A DNA stretch of 64,000 nucleotides. Origin: Hyperoodon ampullatus. Lineage: Eukaryota; Chordata; Mammalia; Artiodactyla; Ziphiidae. The position numbers were made by a program, and so were the translations under genes. Location: NCBI GenBank assembly GCA_949752795.1, contig OX457071.1:28938800-29002799 (forward strand). The letters run 5' to 3'. Shown in pieces: positions 23,397 to 34,570 of this stretch. Within the stretch, counting starts at the first letter, position 1, and every line of letters starts with the position of its first letter. A model generated the notes under the pieces. The model ran no database searches. It was not told the origin of the DNA and saw only the letters and a list, made by a program, of their open reading frames with translations.

Positions 23397-23603
23397 GGGC
23401 TTCCCTGGTGGCGCAGTGGTTGAGAGTTGGCCTGCCGATGCAGGGGACGCGGGTTCGTGCCCCGGTCCAGGAAGATCCCACATGCCGCGGAGCAGCTGGG
23501 CCTGTGAGCCATGGCCACTGAGTCTGCCCGTCCGGAGCCTGTGCTCCACAACGGGAGAGGCCACAGCAATGAGAGGCCCGTGTACCACAAAAAAAAAAAA
23601 AAA
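23397..23603 (+). repeat. CHR-type SINE (short form)
   Basis: Full-length short CHR copy, head GGGCTTCCCTGGTGGCGCAG to tail TACCACAAAA with about 15 A. Flanked by GAGGAAGACATC and GAGAAAGACATC as target-site duplication. Confidence 0.92.
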
Positions 23604-23984
23604 GAGAGAAAGACATCTAGATGTTCAGCCAGACACCATTTTTTATTTTTCTGAACTCCTAGAATTAGGTAGTTTGGAGGAGTGTTGCATATGCCCTGGC
23701 CATACCGGTCCTAGGCTGTTCTGTGCATTCCTAGTCCTTTTCCCAAGTCAGTAATCTCCTTCTCAGTGACAAGAGCAGGGTGATGCTACATAAGCTACTT
23801 TCCTCGGAGTGTAGAAGTGGACACACCAAGCATCTCAGGGATAGGCAAGTCACCATATGATATATACATTTGTTCAAGAATTCCAACTGCTCCACTTATT
23901 AAGTCAAGCCTAATTTTGCCCGGTAGCATTCCATTTCAAGTTGGGTGACTAAAGATCATAAATCCACTAATGATAAAACCTGAT

Positions 23985-24203
23985 GGGCTTCCCTGGTGGC
24001 GCAGTGGTTGAGAGTCCGCCTGCCGATGCAGGGGACACGGGTTTGTGCCCCGGTCCGGGAAGATCCCACATGCCACGGAGCGGCTGGGCCCGTGAGCCAT
24101 GGCCACTGAGCCTGCGCGTCCACAGCCTGTGCTCCACAACGGGAGAGGCCACAACAGTGAGAGGCCCGCGTACAGCAAAAAAAAAAAAACAACAAAAAAA
24201 CCC
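23985..24203 (+). repeat. CHR-type SINE (short form)
   Basis: Second short CHR copy in the same orientation only about 380 bp further on; head GGGCTTCCCTGGTGGCGCAG, tail TACAGCAAAA followed by A-rich sequence. Flanks AAAACCTGAT and AACCCCTGAA are a weak target-site duplication. Confidence 0.9.
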
Positions 24204-25801
24204 CTGAAACCACACCATGTTAACTCACGTTCCTCTGAACTGCTCTAACCTGAAAGCCACACCCACACTTAGCCTCTTTTTCTTAATCCACTGATGCAGC
24301 TAGTCAACTGCCACCCTGAAGGAGTTACCACCACTGAGCACACAGTACAATAATCAGGCTGCTTTGTGGGATTTGCTATTTGAAAAGGCGTGGGCAAACA
24401 GGCAAGTCCATAAAACAAAAGACACCTTGATTCTCTCTTTATTATTCATCCACTGGTACCTTATGTTCCCCAAGTATAACAGAGGCTACTGCCCTCATCC
24501 ACTGAGACTTATGATGCTAATTACGTATTCCCAATTCTTTAAAAGTGAAGTTAAAAAAATAATCTACAACCAATGATTTTAGCAACCTGAAGAGACTGGA
24601 TTTAGATATGTTTGTAAATATACATGGGAAAACTGAAAGAAATATATCTAAATGCTACAGAATATCTCTAAATGATGGGATTACCAAGTCATTTTTATTA
24701 CGTATGTGTTCCTGCATTTCCAAGTTTTCTCAAGCACAGAGTACTTTATAATCACAAAGAAAAAAAGCTTAGTTTAAACTTGTAAAGCTTTCCTGTACTA
24801 ATAAAAACTAACAATACTAAAATATGCTGTATCATATTTTACACAAAGATATTTCATTAATATAACTTGGGCCAAGTTATATACTTGATGTTGTGCCTTG
24901 GGGAAAAAATACACTTTAGTAAGGCATCAGAAAATGCTAGACTAAGCCACAGGACCATAAAAGCATCTCCACACTAAGGGGTTCACACAACTATCAAATT
25001 GCTTATTGAAGGTTTTTCTCTAAAAGAGAAAAGTTTCTTTCTGTTCTCTAGACAAGCAACAACTCTTTAGCCTATGTGTAAAACATAACTAGAAGAACAT
25101 TCATTACCTAATCATTCTCTTAGAGTCATCTGTGGGATTTTAAGTAGGAAAAACTACAAATGCCCCCAGTCCTTCTTCATCTGATGGTATATTTTATTTG
25201 GACTCCAAATGCTAAAGAATGCAATTGTCATACTGTAACTAAGCCTCAATATTCCCCTTAAAAGACAAGGAGTGGTACAAAATTCTAGGCTTCCCAGAGT
25301 ACAAATTAGTATTGAAAGTCACTAGATTTTTCATATGGTAGAGAAAGAAGTTCCCCGTCCTTAGTGGCCAGCCCCTCTCACGTGTACCAGTTTCTCCTTG
25401 TGGTCAGTTCACTCCCCTGAGAAGGGGCTTTTATTACCCATTTTCTATTAGACCTGCATCTAAAACCTCCTGAGTGATTCCTGCACCCGAACCCGGACTA
25501 CTGAGTGCTAACGGTGCAAGGCAACAGCTGCTGAAATGGGGAGTAGAGAGCAAAGCCAGCCAACTCCAGGGAGACTGGTACAAAAAGTCTCCATACACCC
25601 ATATCACAAGGGTCATCTGGATCCATCAACTCAGAGTTGGAAGAGATCTACTTCCTCCAAGATCTGTTACAAATAAAATGCAATGTCATTTTCTACGTTA
25701 TCAGCCCAGACTGTAGTGCCTAGAGGTTAGAAACGTGATTTCCTGATTTAAATACTTCGGTTTCTGGGCAGCAGGTGATTGAAAAGCCTTCCCAAACTCA
25801 C
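24204..25801 (-). other. LMO7 intron, no recognised element
   Basis: AT-rich intron directly downstream (transcript sense) of exon 25802-26110. No repeat or exon recognised. Confidence 0.55.
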
Positions 25802-26110
25802 CTGTGATCTTGAGACCTCTGTCTGTGGTGAGCTTCTCCCTTCTCCAAGCTCAGACGTTAAATCAGGGCTAGATGTTGAAGATAATGTGTCTTTCGAAGT
25901 GGCAGCCTGCCCCTGGGAAGGAGATGAGAAGGTGGGTGTAGGAGAGAGCAGCCTCGTCACACTTTCTCTGGATGCTGCTGCCTCTCTTTCGCTGGATGAC
26001 CTGGACGCAAGCTGGCTCGTGTCAGGTCTTTGCACAGAGATGCTGACTGAACTGCTTTGGGTTCTCTTAATGCCTTCTACGTCTCCATTATACTTCCAAG
26101 CATCATCCAT
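25802..26110 (-). CDS. LMO7: LMO7 exon, Ser-rich linker before the PDZ domain, 103 codons
   Basis: Symmetric exon (phase 0 to 0, 309 nt), acceptor CTATTTAG, donor gtgagt. It opens MDDAWKYNGDVEGIKRTQ and ends EVSRSQ, so removal would keep the frame intact. The body is Ser/Thr-rich (TSQLASRSSSEREAAASRE, SPTPTFSSPSQGQAATS). The opening ATG could start a protein if transcription began nearby, but it is in the middle of the normal frame. Near-identical SINEs in opposite orientations lie on both sides (23985-24203 and 26522-26720). Confidence 0.96.
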
Positions 26111-26521
26111 CTAAATAGGAAACATTATTTTAAACTTCGTATTCTGTTAGATTTCTATTTAAAAAGTGTATACATTAAATTAATACTTTCAAGTCATGAA
26201 AGTAATATATACCTCCCTCAGCAAAGTAACTACTACTAAAAGCTTGGAGCATGTTCTGTCACACTAACAGATCTGTACATATGAAGTGGTAGGAGTAGTT
26301 ATTTTTTACAAAAGTGTTTATTTTATAAACAGACCTCTGAAACTTGCTTTGACCATCTACATCACTCCAGGTCAACAGACAGAAATCTAAACTAAATCTA
26401 TTGAATACTTCACACTATGGATCTCTACAGTTTATTCATTTGATATGCATTCAATGTCATTTAAAGTGTACCAAAAATATTGCACATCTCTTTATAACCA
26501 GAATGTTTATTTTATTTATTT

Positions 26522-26720
26522 ATTTTTTTGCGGTACGCGGGCCTCTCACTGTTGTGGCCTCTCCCGTTGCGGAGCACAGGCTCCAGATTCGCAGGCTCAG
26601 CGGCCATGGCTCACGGGCCCAGCTGCTCCGCGGCATGTGGGATCCTCCCGGATCGGGGCACGAACCCGTGTCCCCTGCATTGGAAGGCGGACTCTCAACC
26701 ACTGCGCCACCAGGGAAGCC
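26522..26720 (-). repeat. CHR-type SINE (short form)
   Basis: Antisense copy with perfect target-site duplication CCAGAATGTTTATTTT (26498-26513 and 26721-26736). It lies about 410 bp upstream (transcript sense) of exon 25802-26110 and is inverted relative to the copy at 23985-24203. Confidence 0.93.
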
Positions 26721-26844
26721 CCCAGAATGTTTATTTTTATAGCACAGATTCCCAAAAGTAGACTTGCTGGACCAAGGAATATTTTAGGTATGTTGTATAA
26801 AATATAATTATTTATTTGTTTGTTTGTTTGTTTATATATATCTT

Positions 26845-27120
26845 TAAAAATTGTAGCAATGCACTCCCAAAGTAATGTATAAGAATGTCTCTGTCCCTGC
26901 ATCCTTGCCAACACTAGACATTTTGAATGTTTTAAATCTTTGTCAATCTCATGGGTGAAAAGTTGTACACCTCATTCTTGCTCTAATGAGACTGAACATG
27001 CTTCTAAGTACTTTATGTTACCAACCATTTAAATTCCCTCTCCCTTGAACTATTCATTTCTATATTCACTTTTCAACTGTTTATCTTTCCTTATCAATTT
27101 GCATTTTAAATCTTAGGGAT
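26845..27120 (-). repeat. L1-derived fragment, inverted
   Basis: CTGTCCCTGCATCCTTGCCA and TCTCATGGGTGAAAAGTTGT, with the following text, read as the reverse complement of a diverged L1/HAL1 segment. A TTTG simple repeat (26815-26832) precedes it. Confidence 0.55.
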
Positions 27121-27994
27121 ATTAAACCTATATATAAAATACATTTTACTAATATTTTTCTGAGCCTATATAAATTGTCTTTTGGACTACATTAATGGTG
27201 TCTATCATATAAATTTAATTTTTATGTTGTCAAATATGCCTGTACTTACTTAATATAATGGTCAGCGGTTTTTCTGGCTAGTTTAGGCAGGCTTCCCTCA
27301 CCTTGAATTTTTTTAATCAAATTTTTTCTACTTTCGAGTTTTAGGATTCCTCATTGGCAGAGGTAAAAGGAATTTGAACACCAATGTGCTCAAGGCTGTA
27401 TTGCTTCCTTTTAAATAATTCAAAATAACACACTCACTTTCAGCCCTGCTTCATTCTCAGGGCAAATGATTCTATATCCTTTAAAACCCCAATAAAAATA
27501 TGTATTTTTTGAACCATGAGATACATTTTAATAACTACAATCAAATATATCAAGTTCTAATGAAGTGGGAAATCAGGAAAAATAGAACTTTGTGATAATC
27601 ACCTGAAAATATTTAGGTTAAACCGTATGAAATTGCTGTTTTGTAGGTCAAAAAGAACTGACTACTGGCAAATTCATACAGTGCAACCTAATACTTTACA
27701 AAAGATATATTCGAGAAAATATGACACTAAAAAATAAATGCTCTGCCTTAGAATGTCGACTACTTATTTTTTAAAATGTATCAGCTCGACTTTCATTGAA
27801 TTTAAAGTTTAATCAGTTCTGCATCGTTGCTATATTTTAAGCATTAAATGTCTACTGAATCTAAATTGGTAAAAATACAATTGCTTTATGTACAAGTTAT
27901 TTTACCCATCAAGTATCTGTAACTCAAACCTCTGCACAAGTTCACCGGTGTTTTGCGCTGGCGAACAGACTAAGTGAACTAGGAACACGTTTAC
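27121..27994 (-). other. LMO7 intron, no recognised element
   Basis: AT-rich intron between exons 27995-28427 and 25802-26110. Nothing recognised. Confidence 0.55.
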
Positions 27995-28427
27995 CGTGTA
28001 GGATCTCGGGAGTGATGAGATTCCCCTTGACTGAGATCCAAAAGGTCTCGGTGTGACCACAGACGTTAACCTGGCCGCATCAGTTTTCTGGTAACTTCTA
28101 GGGAGAGTAGCTGAAACTCGAGTCGACTCCATTTGTGTATTCAGTGAATGCTGAGAAGACAAAGAGGCTGGGCGTTGTTCTTCCACGGGGCTTTTCGAAG
28201 GAAGCTGAATTTCAGCTGTGATAGTAGCCTCCCTTTTTGCAAAAGTTGTAGAATCTTGCTTAGGAATTTCTGTCGGATAAGTGGTTCCCTTCTCTTCTAC
28301 TCTCTCACTCTGGGAACTTGCTTCTGACATAGTCAGCATAGGGGGAAGCTTTTCTTCATTCACACCATCATCGGAAGAATATAGTCTCCTCCTCGATGTA
28401 ACTATAGACATCTGATTTGGGGATTCC
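27995..28427 (-). CDS. LMO7: LMO7 exon, Ser/Thr-rich region, 144 codons
   Basis: Phase 2 to 0, 433 nt, acceptor TGCTAAG, donor gtaaac. Landmarks in order are RRRLYSSDDG, MSEASSQSERVEEKGTTYP, TTFAKREATITAEIQLPSKS, TQMESTRVSATLPRSY, VVTPRPFGSQSRGISSLPRS and YT. The region is low in hydrophobic residues and likely disordered, with many candidate phosphorylation sites. It diverges more from human than the flanking exons, as expected for a disordered linker. Confidence 0.96.
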
Positions 28428-29734
28428 CTTAGCAGAAAGAAACGCCAAAACCACAAAGTTATGCATTTGACACACAGAGGTGGAGAGACAGATGTTACTT
28501 TGGTCATTAACATAAAAAAATGGGTGGGAACAAAAAGACTGCTGACTTCATATCATAACACAATATTAAGAGAATGTGAGAATAAATACATGCAAATTTT
28601 TAATGTCACACTAAGAAAGATTAAGAGCTTGACTTTTTTTTCTTAAAGAGGTTAAAAAAAAAGTCCCTGAAGTATATGCAATTGTAAAGAGACTTTAATA
28701 AGAAAATAAGAAAACTTTAATAAGGGATCATTCAAAATTTCATCCACAAGTGTATAACATTTCCAAAATTAACACACTATAACGATAACTAATTGACAAC
28801 CAATTTGAACCCTCCAAAGATGTGGATTTCTTAACAGGGTTGAGAGTTTTCTTGTACACGATTTACAATAGCTTCATAAAAACAGAAGACCACAAAAGAC
28901 TCAGACTTTCATTAAGATCAAGTTAGTATATAATTTCATACAGCTTGATAGAATTTCCATGGACAATTATTACAGATTAAAAGTCACCATTCCTGTCTAT
29001 AGAGAGGCTGATGAAACAGTCTCACGGCTACCATTTAGTAAGGAGTACCTCTCAAGCCAACTGCATTGCGTTTAAGTGAATGAAACTGTGTCTACCATTG
29101 GCTTCTAGGGGACAAAGGAGCTTTGCTTAATTTCACCTGACAGCACATTTCCTTTTTGACATTATCCTTAAAGCCTATTTGCCTTCTCCCTGACCAGTAA
29201 ATATCTCAAGGTTTCACACAGTAACTGCTCCACAGGCAAGTATACATTGGACCTTTATCCTGTTATGTTGCAATGAAAAAAGATAAACCCTCACATTGAT
29301 GTTTATATAGTCTTCCTTTAAAAATACAATTTTAATTGAACCACGGAGACATGAGAAAGAACTTTGCTATACTTTTACACAATTTAGTTAAGAGTGAGAG
29401 CTGGTTTTATCCAACCATTCCATTCCTAAATTTACTTTAAAAGGAGAAAAAGTTGTTTATTTTCTGCATATATAGCCAATCCTGCATGTGAATATACAGT
29501 GTAAAATGAAGAAATTACGTACACCACCCTTAAGTACTCATTTCTTTCATTAATCCAAGTCACTACTTATTACAGCAATACTCTGCTTTTTCACTGCAGA
29601 GCAAAATGCTCGAAGGTTATGTACATTTGATGACAGTTTAATACTGGTGCACATGTACATCCCACTACACTTACACAAAATATCTATTTCTAACACTGGT
29701 ATCTCCAACCCTGAGATGCATTCAGCCTCATTAC
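28428..29734 (-). other. LMO7 intron, no recognised element
   Basis: About 1.3 kb of AT-rich sequence without recognisable repeats or candidate exons. Confidence 0.55.
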
Positions 29735-29877
29735 CTGTCCTGCAGCATTTCGTTAAATGTCTTAGATCTTCTCTCAGACTTCTCAAGCGACTGCTTCTCA
29801 ATCTCTTCCCTCTCTTCTTTTTTCTTCTGCAAATCTGAAGTGTAGCTTTTCCGACGATCTTTCCATTTTGCGAGGTC
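29735..29877 (-). CDS. LMO7: LMO7 exon, Lys/Glu-rich helix
   Basis: Phase 0 to 2, 143 nt, acceptor CTGTCAG, donor gtaatg. It encodes DLAKWKDRRKSYTSDLQKKK then EEREEIEKQSLEKSERRSK and ends MLQDR, continuing the charged helix from 31987-32104. This is the most conserved central part of LMO7 and LIMCH1. No catalytic residues are expected; it probably serves in self-association or partner binding. Confidence 0.96.
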
Positions 29878-31986
29878 CTGACAGAAGAAAATCACATCAG
29901 CACAGGCACACCTGAATTTCTACACACCCTCTCCAGCAGTGAGTGCGCGCCAGAGGATCCCATTACATCGCTGAAACTATTCACTCCAACTTCGATGCCA
30001 AGGTGCCCTAATTTTGCTTTTTATAGCCAGTGTTTCTGTACCAAGCCTTTTATCTCATGTATCTGTCTAAAAGCCCTGACCTAATAAGATAGACCCCATT
30101 TTTGTTTTCCCAGGTAGCCTGCCTCACTGCCCATTTCACAAAGAATGCTAAACGCCTGTAATTAGATGCCAGGTCAGAAAAGATTAGGAACTGTTTCAAA
30201 TTCATTTCCATCTCACTCCTATAATCTGGCTCTTACACAAAATGACATGTTTCACTAGTCAGACTGGAAGAGAAACATGATTGTAAAATGGCTAAACATA
30301 GAAGCATACATTGAACAAATACTGAGTTCAATCCCTGCTCTGAGACAAGGGGGCCACAAACACACAGATGAATAAGATTCACTTCCCCTCAAGGAACTCT
30401 CAGTCTAGAGGGAAAGACAGACAGGTAAATACAGTTCAACAATGAGTGAGATAGGATTGCGTGAGAGAGTAGAGATCCAAAGGAGGAAGTGATCAATTCT
30501 ATCCCAGGCAGGGGAAGGCGGAATTTGGAAAGGCTTTAATGGGGAAGCCAGCCTCAAGTATGTGATTTCAAAGCGGGTCAACTCCCCATAAGGACAGGGC
30601 AGTAAGGAGGTTCAGACAGGAACAAGTGGACATCTGCTTCCCATACATCCAGGAACCTAAGTCTCACCTAGCTGGGTGACCCCGGGACAATCAACCTAAT
30701 TCACCTTTAAAATTAGTCCTAGCAGCCTAAGCTGGTTCTGACACCCAGGGGTAAAGACAGTTTGGATGGTACCAACTTTTCTATGTCATCAAAACAGAGA
30801 AATCCCATGCTAAGAACTCCTAGTGGCATTGCAGCCCCAACAGAAGCTCATGTAAGCTTCTCAAACTGACAGGAACCTCATCCCCTGGGCACATAAAGTA
30901 GGTTTGGTTTACACCCTTTGGGAGCAGACAGGGCCGTTCCTGCTTCAAAAAGCAGCCTGAAATCCATATGAACTATTTTCAGAAAGAATGAAAGCAGTGC
31001 ACATTAGTCCTGCAGGGTAACCGGCATGAATTTTCATCTGACTTAACCTAAGGGATAAACCCTCCATACCTCTCATTTTCAGCCTCAGTCATCATGTATT
31101 TTGGCAACATAACACTGAATTTCTGTTTCTTGACAATTAAAATGAGTTCCCAAATAAAAGAGGAACTGGGATTTAGAAACATGGCCAAGGCAGAGGTTTC
31201 ATCTGTATTATGTAATCTTTAACTCCTTGGAAAATTAAGATTTACTATCTCTAGCCCTTTTGTTTATGCTACCACTCAACCCTCTTACCAAAAGGTTGTC
31301 CTCAGAGTTCTGTGGGTCTGCTCTGTGTAGTTTATCTATCGTATTTCTTTACACTCATTTGGTGTAAAACAATTAACGCTTTTTAAAAGGGTAGAGTTCC
31401 CTTCTGCCGGGGACAAAACGAAAGGTTAAATCTTTATCCAAATAGACATCTGGACATCTGTCAGCGCTGTAAAAACACCTAATTTTGGTTCACATTAGAT
31501 AACTCCTTTTTCCACCAAAATATTCCTGAGTTATAATTCGTATTTCTCCCCAAACCTCCTCTATTCACTCTAAGAACCCTTTCCTCTCTCCCTGCTGATA
31601 CCCAGTCTCTGGGCTGGACCCTCTTCTCCCCTGTTCTCCCTAACCCTTGAGCAAAGTCTTTCATGAGCATCAGGAACAGTTATATGCCAAATTCTACCAC
31701 CAAAGCAAGTAAACAAGTTACCTATACTGCACAGAAGCAGCTTCTCATTTTTGAGAACTCACAGAAAATATCAGAAGACAAACAGCTTTCGTTTTACACA
31801 ATGGCCTTTAAGATATGCAGCAGTCATAGATCAAAATGGTTAAAACATCACATTTTCTACAGAACTGAAATCTTCAATAGCAAGGAAACTCGTCCCTTGA
31901 GGATACTGACTCTCTTTTTAAAGAAGGGAGAGTCAAACAAACACATCCTCCCTGCCTCCCCATGTCCCAGTAAAAATAATACTCAC
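29878..31986 (-). other. LMO7 intron with an L2-like stretch
   Basis: The part at about 30300-30560 (TTGAACAAATACTGAGTTCA, CAAGGAACTCTCAGTCTAGA, CAGGGGAAGGCGGAATTTGG) follows an inverted L2. The rest is unassigned. Confidence 0.5.
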
Positions 31987-32104
31987 ATCCTGCCATTTCT
32001 GATCTTGTTCTTTTAGTTGTGACTTTATTTTCTGCATCTCCTCGTAACGCAGCTGACGCAAGTTCTGAGCATCCTCTGCGCTGACATCACTCATGGACTT
32101 GCTC
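31987..32104 (-). CDS. LMO7: LMO7 exon, start of the charged helical region
   Basis: Phase 2 to 0, 118 nt, acceptor TGTCGTAG, donor gtgagt. It encodes SKSMSDVSAEDAQNLRQLRY followed by EEMQKIKSQLKEQDQKWQD, a strongly helical, charged segment that begins the central coiled-coil-like region of LMO7. One residue I see (A in AEDAQN) is V in the human protein as I remember it. Confidence 0.96.
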
Positions 32105-33580
32105 CTACGACAAAAATACCCATGGTAACCAAGGTTCATGTGACCGGATTTAAGGTAAAACTGGAAGGTTGGGCTTATATTTGGAAATTCCATCTAAAAT
32201 TCTGCAGTACTACCTAGACGCTTTCGTGATAATATCACAGAAATAGCACTACAGAGATAAATGGTGTTTTTCCAAAACGCAGAAACAAGAGCCTAGCACT
32301 CAAGTCAAGCGTGAATTCTTTCACAAAATGGCTAAATGAACCCTGAACACGTCTGAAAAAATAATCCAATGCTCATATTTAGGTAGTCGACGCAGAAAAA
32401 GATTACTTTAGGAAAAAAATAATTATTAGTCCCTAGAATCACCTGTCTTTATTTTTCTATCTCCCCCAGAGATAATCTTTTAAGGTTTGGCTGCCTTTTC
32501 TGAGCACTTATTAAATAATTTAACGATTACCTGATATTTTCTCCTCAAGTTCAATACCAGGAATAAATGTGCCACGGTTTCTCAAAGATTCTATAACATC
32601 TGCCCCACTACTGCACTGGGCTTGGTCTCAAAGACCACAGGTGGTTGCCAAGAGCCAGTTACAATATAACCTCTATTATAATCCTCTTTTTTGTTAAGGC
32701 AGCTTTCGTTTTGTCCATGTGTGACCCCTGCCATGAGGATGTACTGCGGGTTAGGTCTCAAAGAGCTCAAGCTAGGGTAGTGTGAGCAGAGTGGGGTGCC
32801 GCCCACGAGGCACATGTGCTGTACACGCACACAGAAGAGTATGGTAAGCTATACCAGAGAAGGGAGACTGAGGGAAGCCTCCGGGAAAGAGAGGTGTCAG
32901 ATCTGAATACTGAGTAGCAGCTAGGAGGAACGAGAGAAGAGAGAGACACAGAGCTTTCAAACGTGGGGTGCCCAAAATGTTTTCCTACCAAGCTTTCAGA
33001 ATTTTTATTTCATTGTAACTGACTCCACTTTTAGTTATTTAAGTAACTCTCCCTCTCCTTCTTGAGCCCCTAAGTTTGCCTTCCCCAAGATTTTGCCATC
33101 ACCACATTTTTTTAATAACATGCTTGCCCTTAGCCAGCTCAGGAATTCAATTACATTCTTTATGCAAGTGACTCCCCCAAATCCACGGCCTAGGCCCAGC
33201 CTCTCTGGCTCAATTCCAATTGCTTGTTAAATAAACATCTCTGCATGGCCACTGTAAAAGGATCAAAGGAAATAAGACCTAGAAAGGATTTTGTAAATGG
33301 TAACTTACTAAACACATGGTTATTGTTGATGTAGCCAAACTCAATTTTGTCTCCAAACCTGCTTTTCGTCTTGTCAGTGATGCTACCTGCCCCCAGTGAC
33401 CCACATTTGAAACCCAAGAACCATTTTTCACCTTTCTCTCTCCCTTCTCCCTAGTTATCAAGTCCTCTTATTCAGTGTCTTTTTCTTTCCATTTCTATTG
33501 CCAACACCCTAGATCAGAGCACAGTCAACTCTTACCTAGACTTTTTAAAAAGCTTCTTAAATTATCACCCAGGCTCCAAA
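32105..33580 (-). other. LMO7 intron, unassigned
   Basis: First part of the nearly 8-kb intron between the microexon 40027-40056 and exon 31987-32104. No recognised repeat or exon. Confidence 0.5.
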
Positions 33581-33659
33581 TCCAGTGAAGGTCTCTCCTG
33601 AGCTCTTCCCTCCAACTTAGAAATCCTTCACCAGTAATATATGCCTTTTTAAATGCCAC

Positions 33660-34570
33660 TCATTCCTCAGGATCCCTGCAAGACTATAGTCTGGTTGGGT
33701 ATTCATTCTCTGCTTAGAAGTCTCATGGGCAACTCAAACTTAACTTGACAGACCAAAAACATGGTCTCGTATCTTTCTCATCTCAATAAAAGCCAACTCC
33801 ATCCTTTCATATTATGGGCCAAAGATCTTTAAGTCATCCCAGATTCCTCATTCTCTTATACATAACTGATCCCATCAGGAAATCCTGTCCCTCTACCTTC
33901 TAAATATATCTAGGGGCAACCACTTCTCACCACCTCCACCATTGCCATCCTGATCCATCCTATCTCCTGCCTGGATTATTACAATAATCGGTCTCCCTGC
34001 TTCCACCACCTTCTGCACAACAGTGTATTCTCAACACAGCAGCCAGAAGGACCTTTTTGAAATTGCACTCAGGTCGTGACATGACTCCACTCAGCACCCA
34101 CCAGTTTCTTCCCATCTCACCTGAGTTAAAAGCAGGTTCTTCCAAGACCTTCCAGGTCTGACACTACCTGGCCCCTTGCCTACCTCTCTGCTCTTGTCCC
34201 CACTGAGCTCCCCTTCACACACTCTGTTCCAGCCACTGGCTTCCCTGCTCAGGCCCCACCTCTTGCTTCCCTCCCTGCTCTTCAATCTGCCTGGAATGCT
34301 CTTCGACCGAATATTCACATGGTTTATCTCTCACTTCCCGTCAGCTGCTTACATGTTACCTCGGGGTTTCCTCCCTTGACTACCCTACAAGAAGAGCTAA
34401 GGCCCCTCTCCCCTTACTCACATTATCCCTCGTTTTCTCCATAGCATTTATCACCATCTGAATTGTATGGTTATTATAAAGCAGGAATTTTGTCTGATTT
34501 GTTTGCTGCTCTATCACCAGCGCCTAAAAGAGTGCCCAGCCCCTGGTAGGTGCTCGTAAATGTCCTAATG
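33660..34570 (+). repeat. L2 LINE 3' region
   Basis: A long L2 copy in plus orientation: CACTCATTCCTCAGGATCCC, AAATCCTGTCCCTCTACCTT, GGATTATTACAATAATCGGT, CTGCCTGGAATGCTCTTC, CATAGCATTTATCACCATCT, and the 3' end AGTGCCCAGCCCCTGGTAGG. The open frames on both strands here are repeat-derived. Confidence 0.75.

Noticed and set aside
22972..23616. A 214-codon open frame on the minus strand
   Set aside because: Its first part is SINE sequence and the rest an L2-like repeat; no protein family is recognisable.
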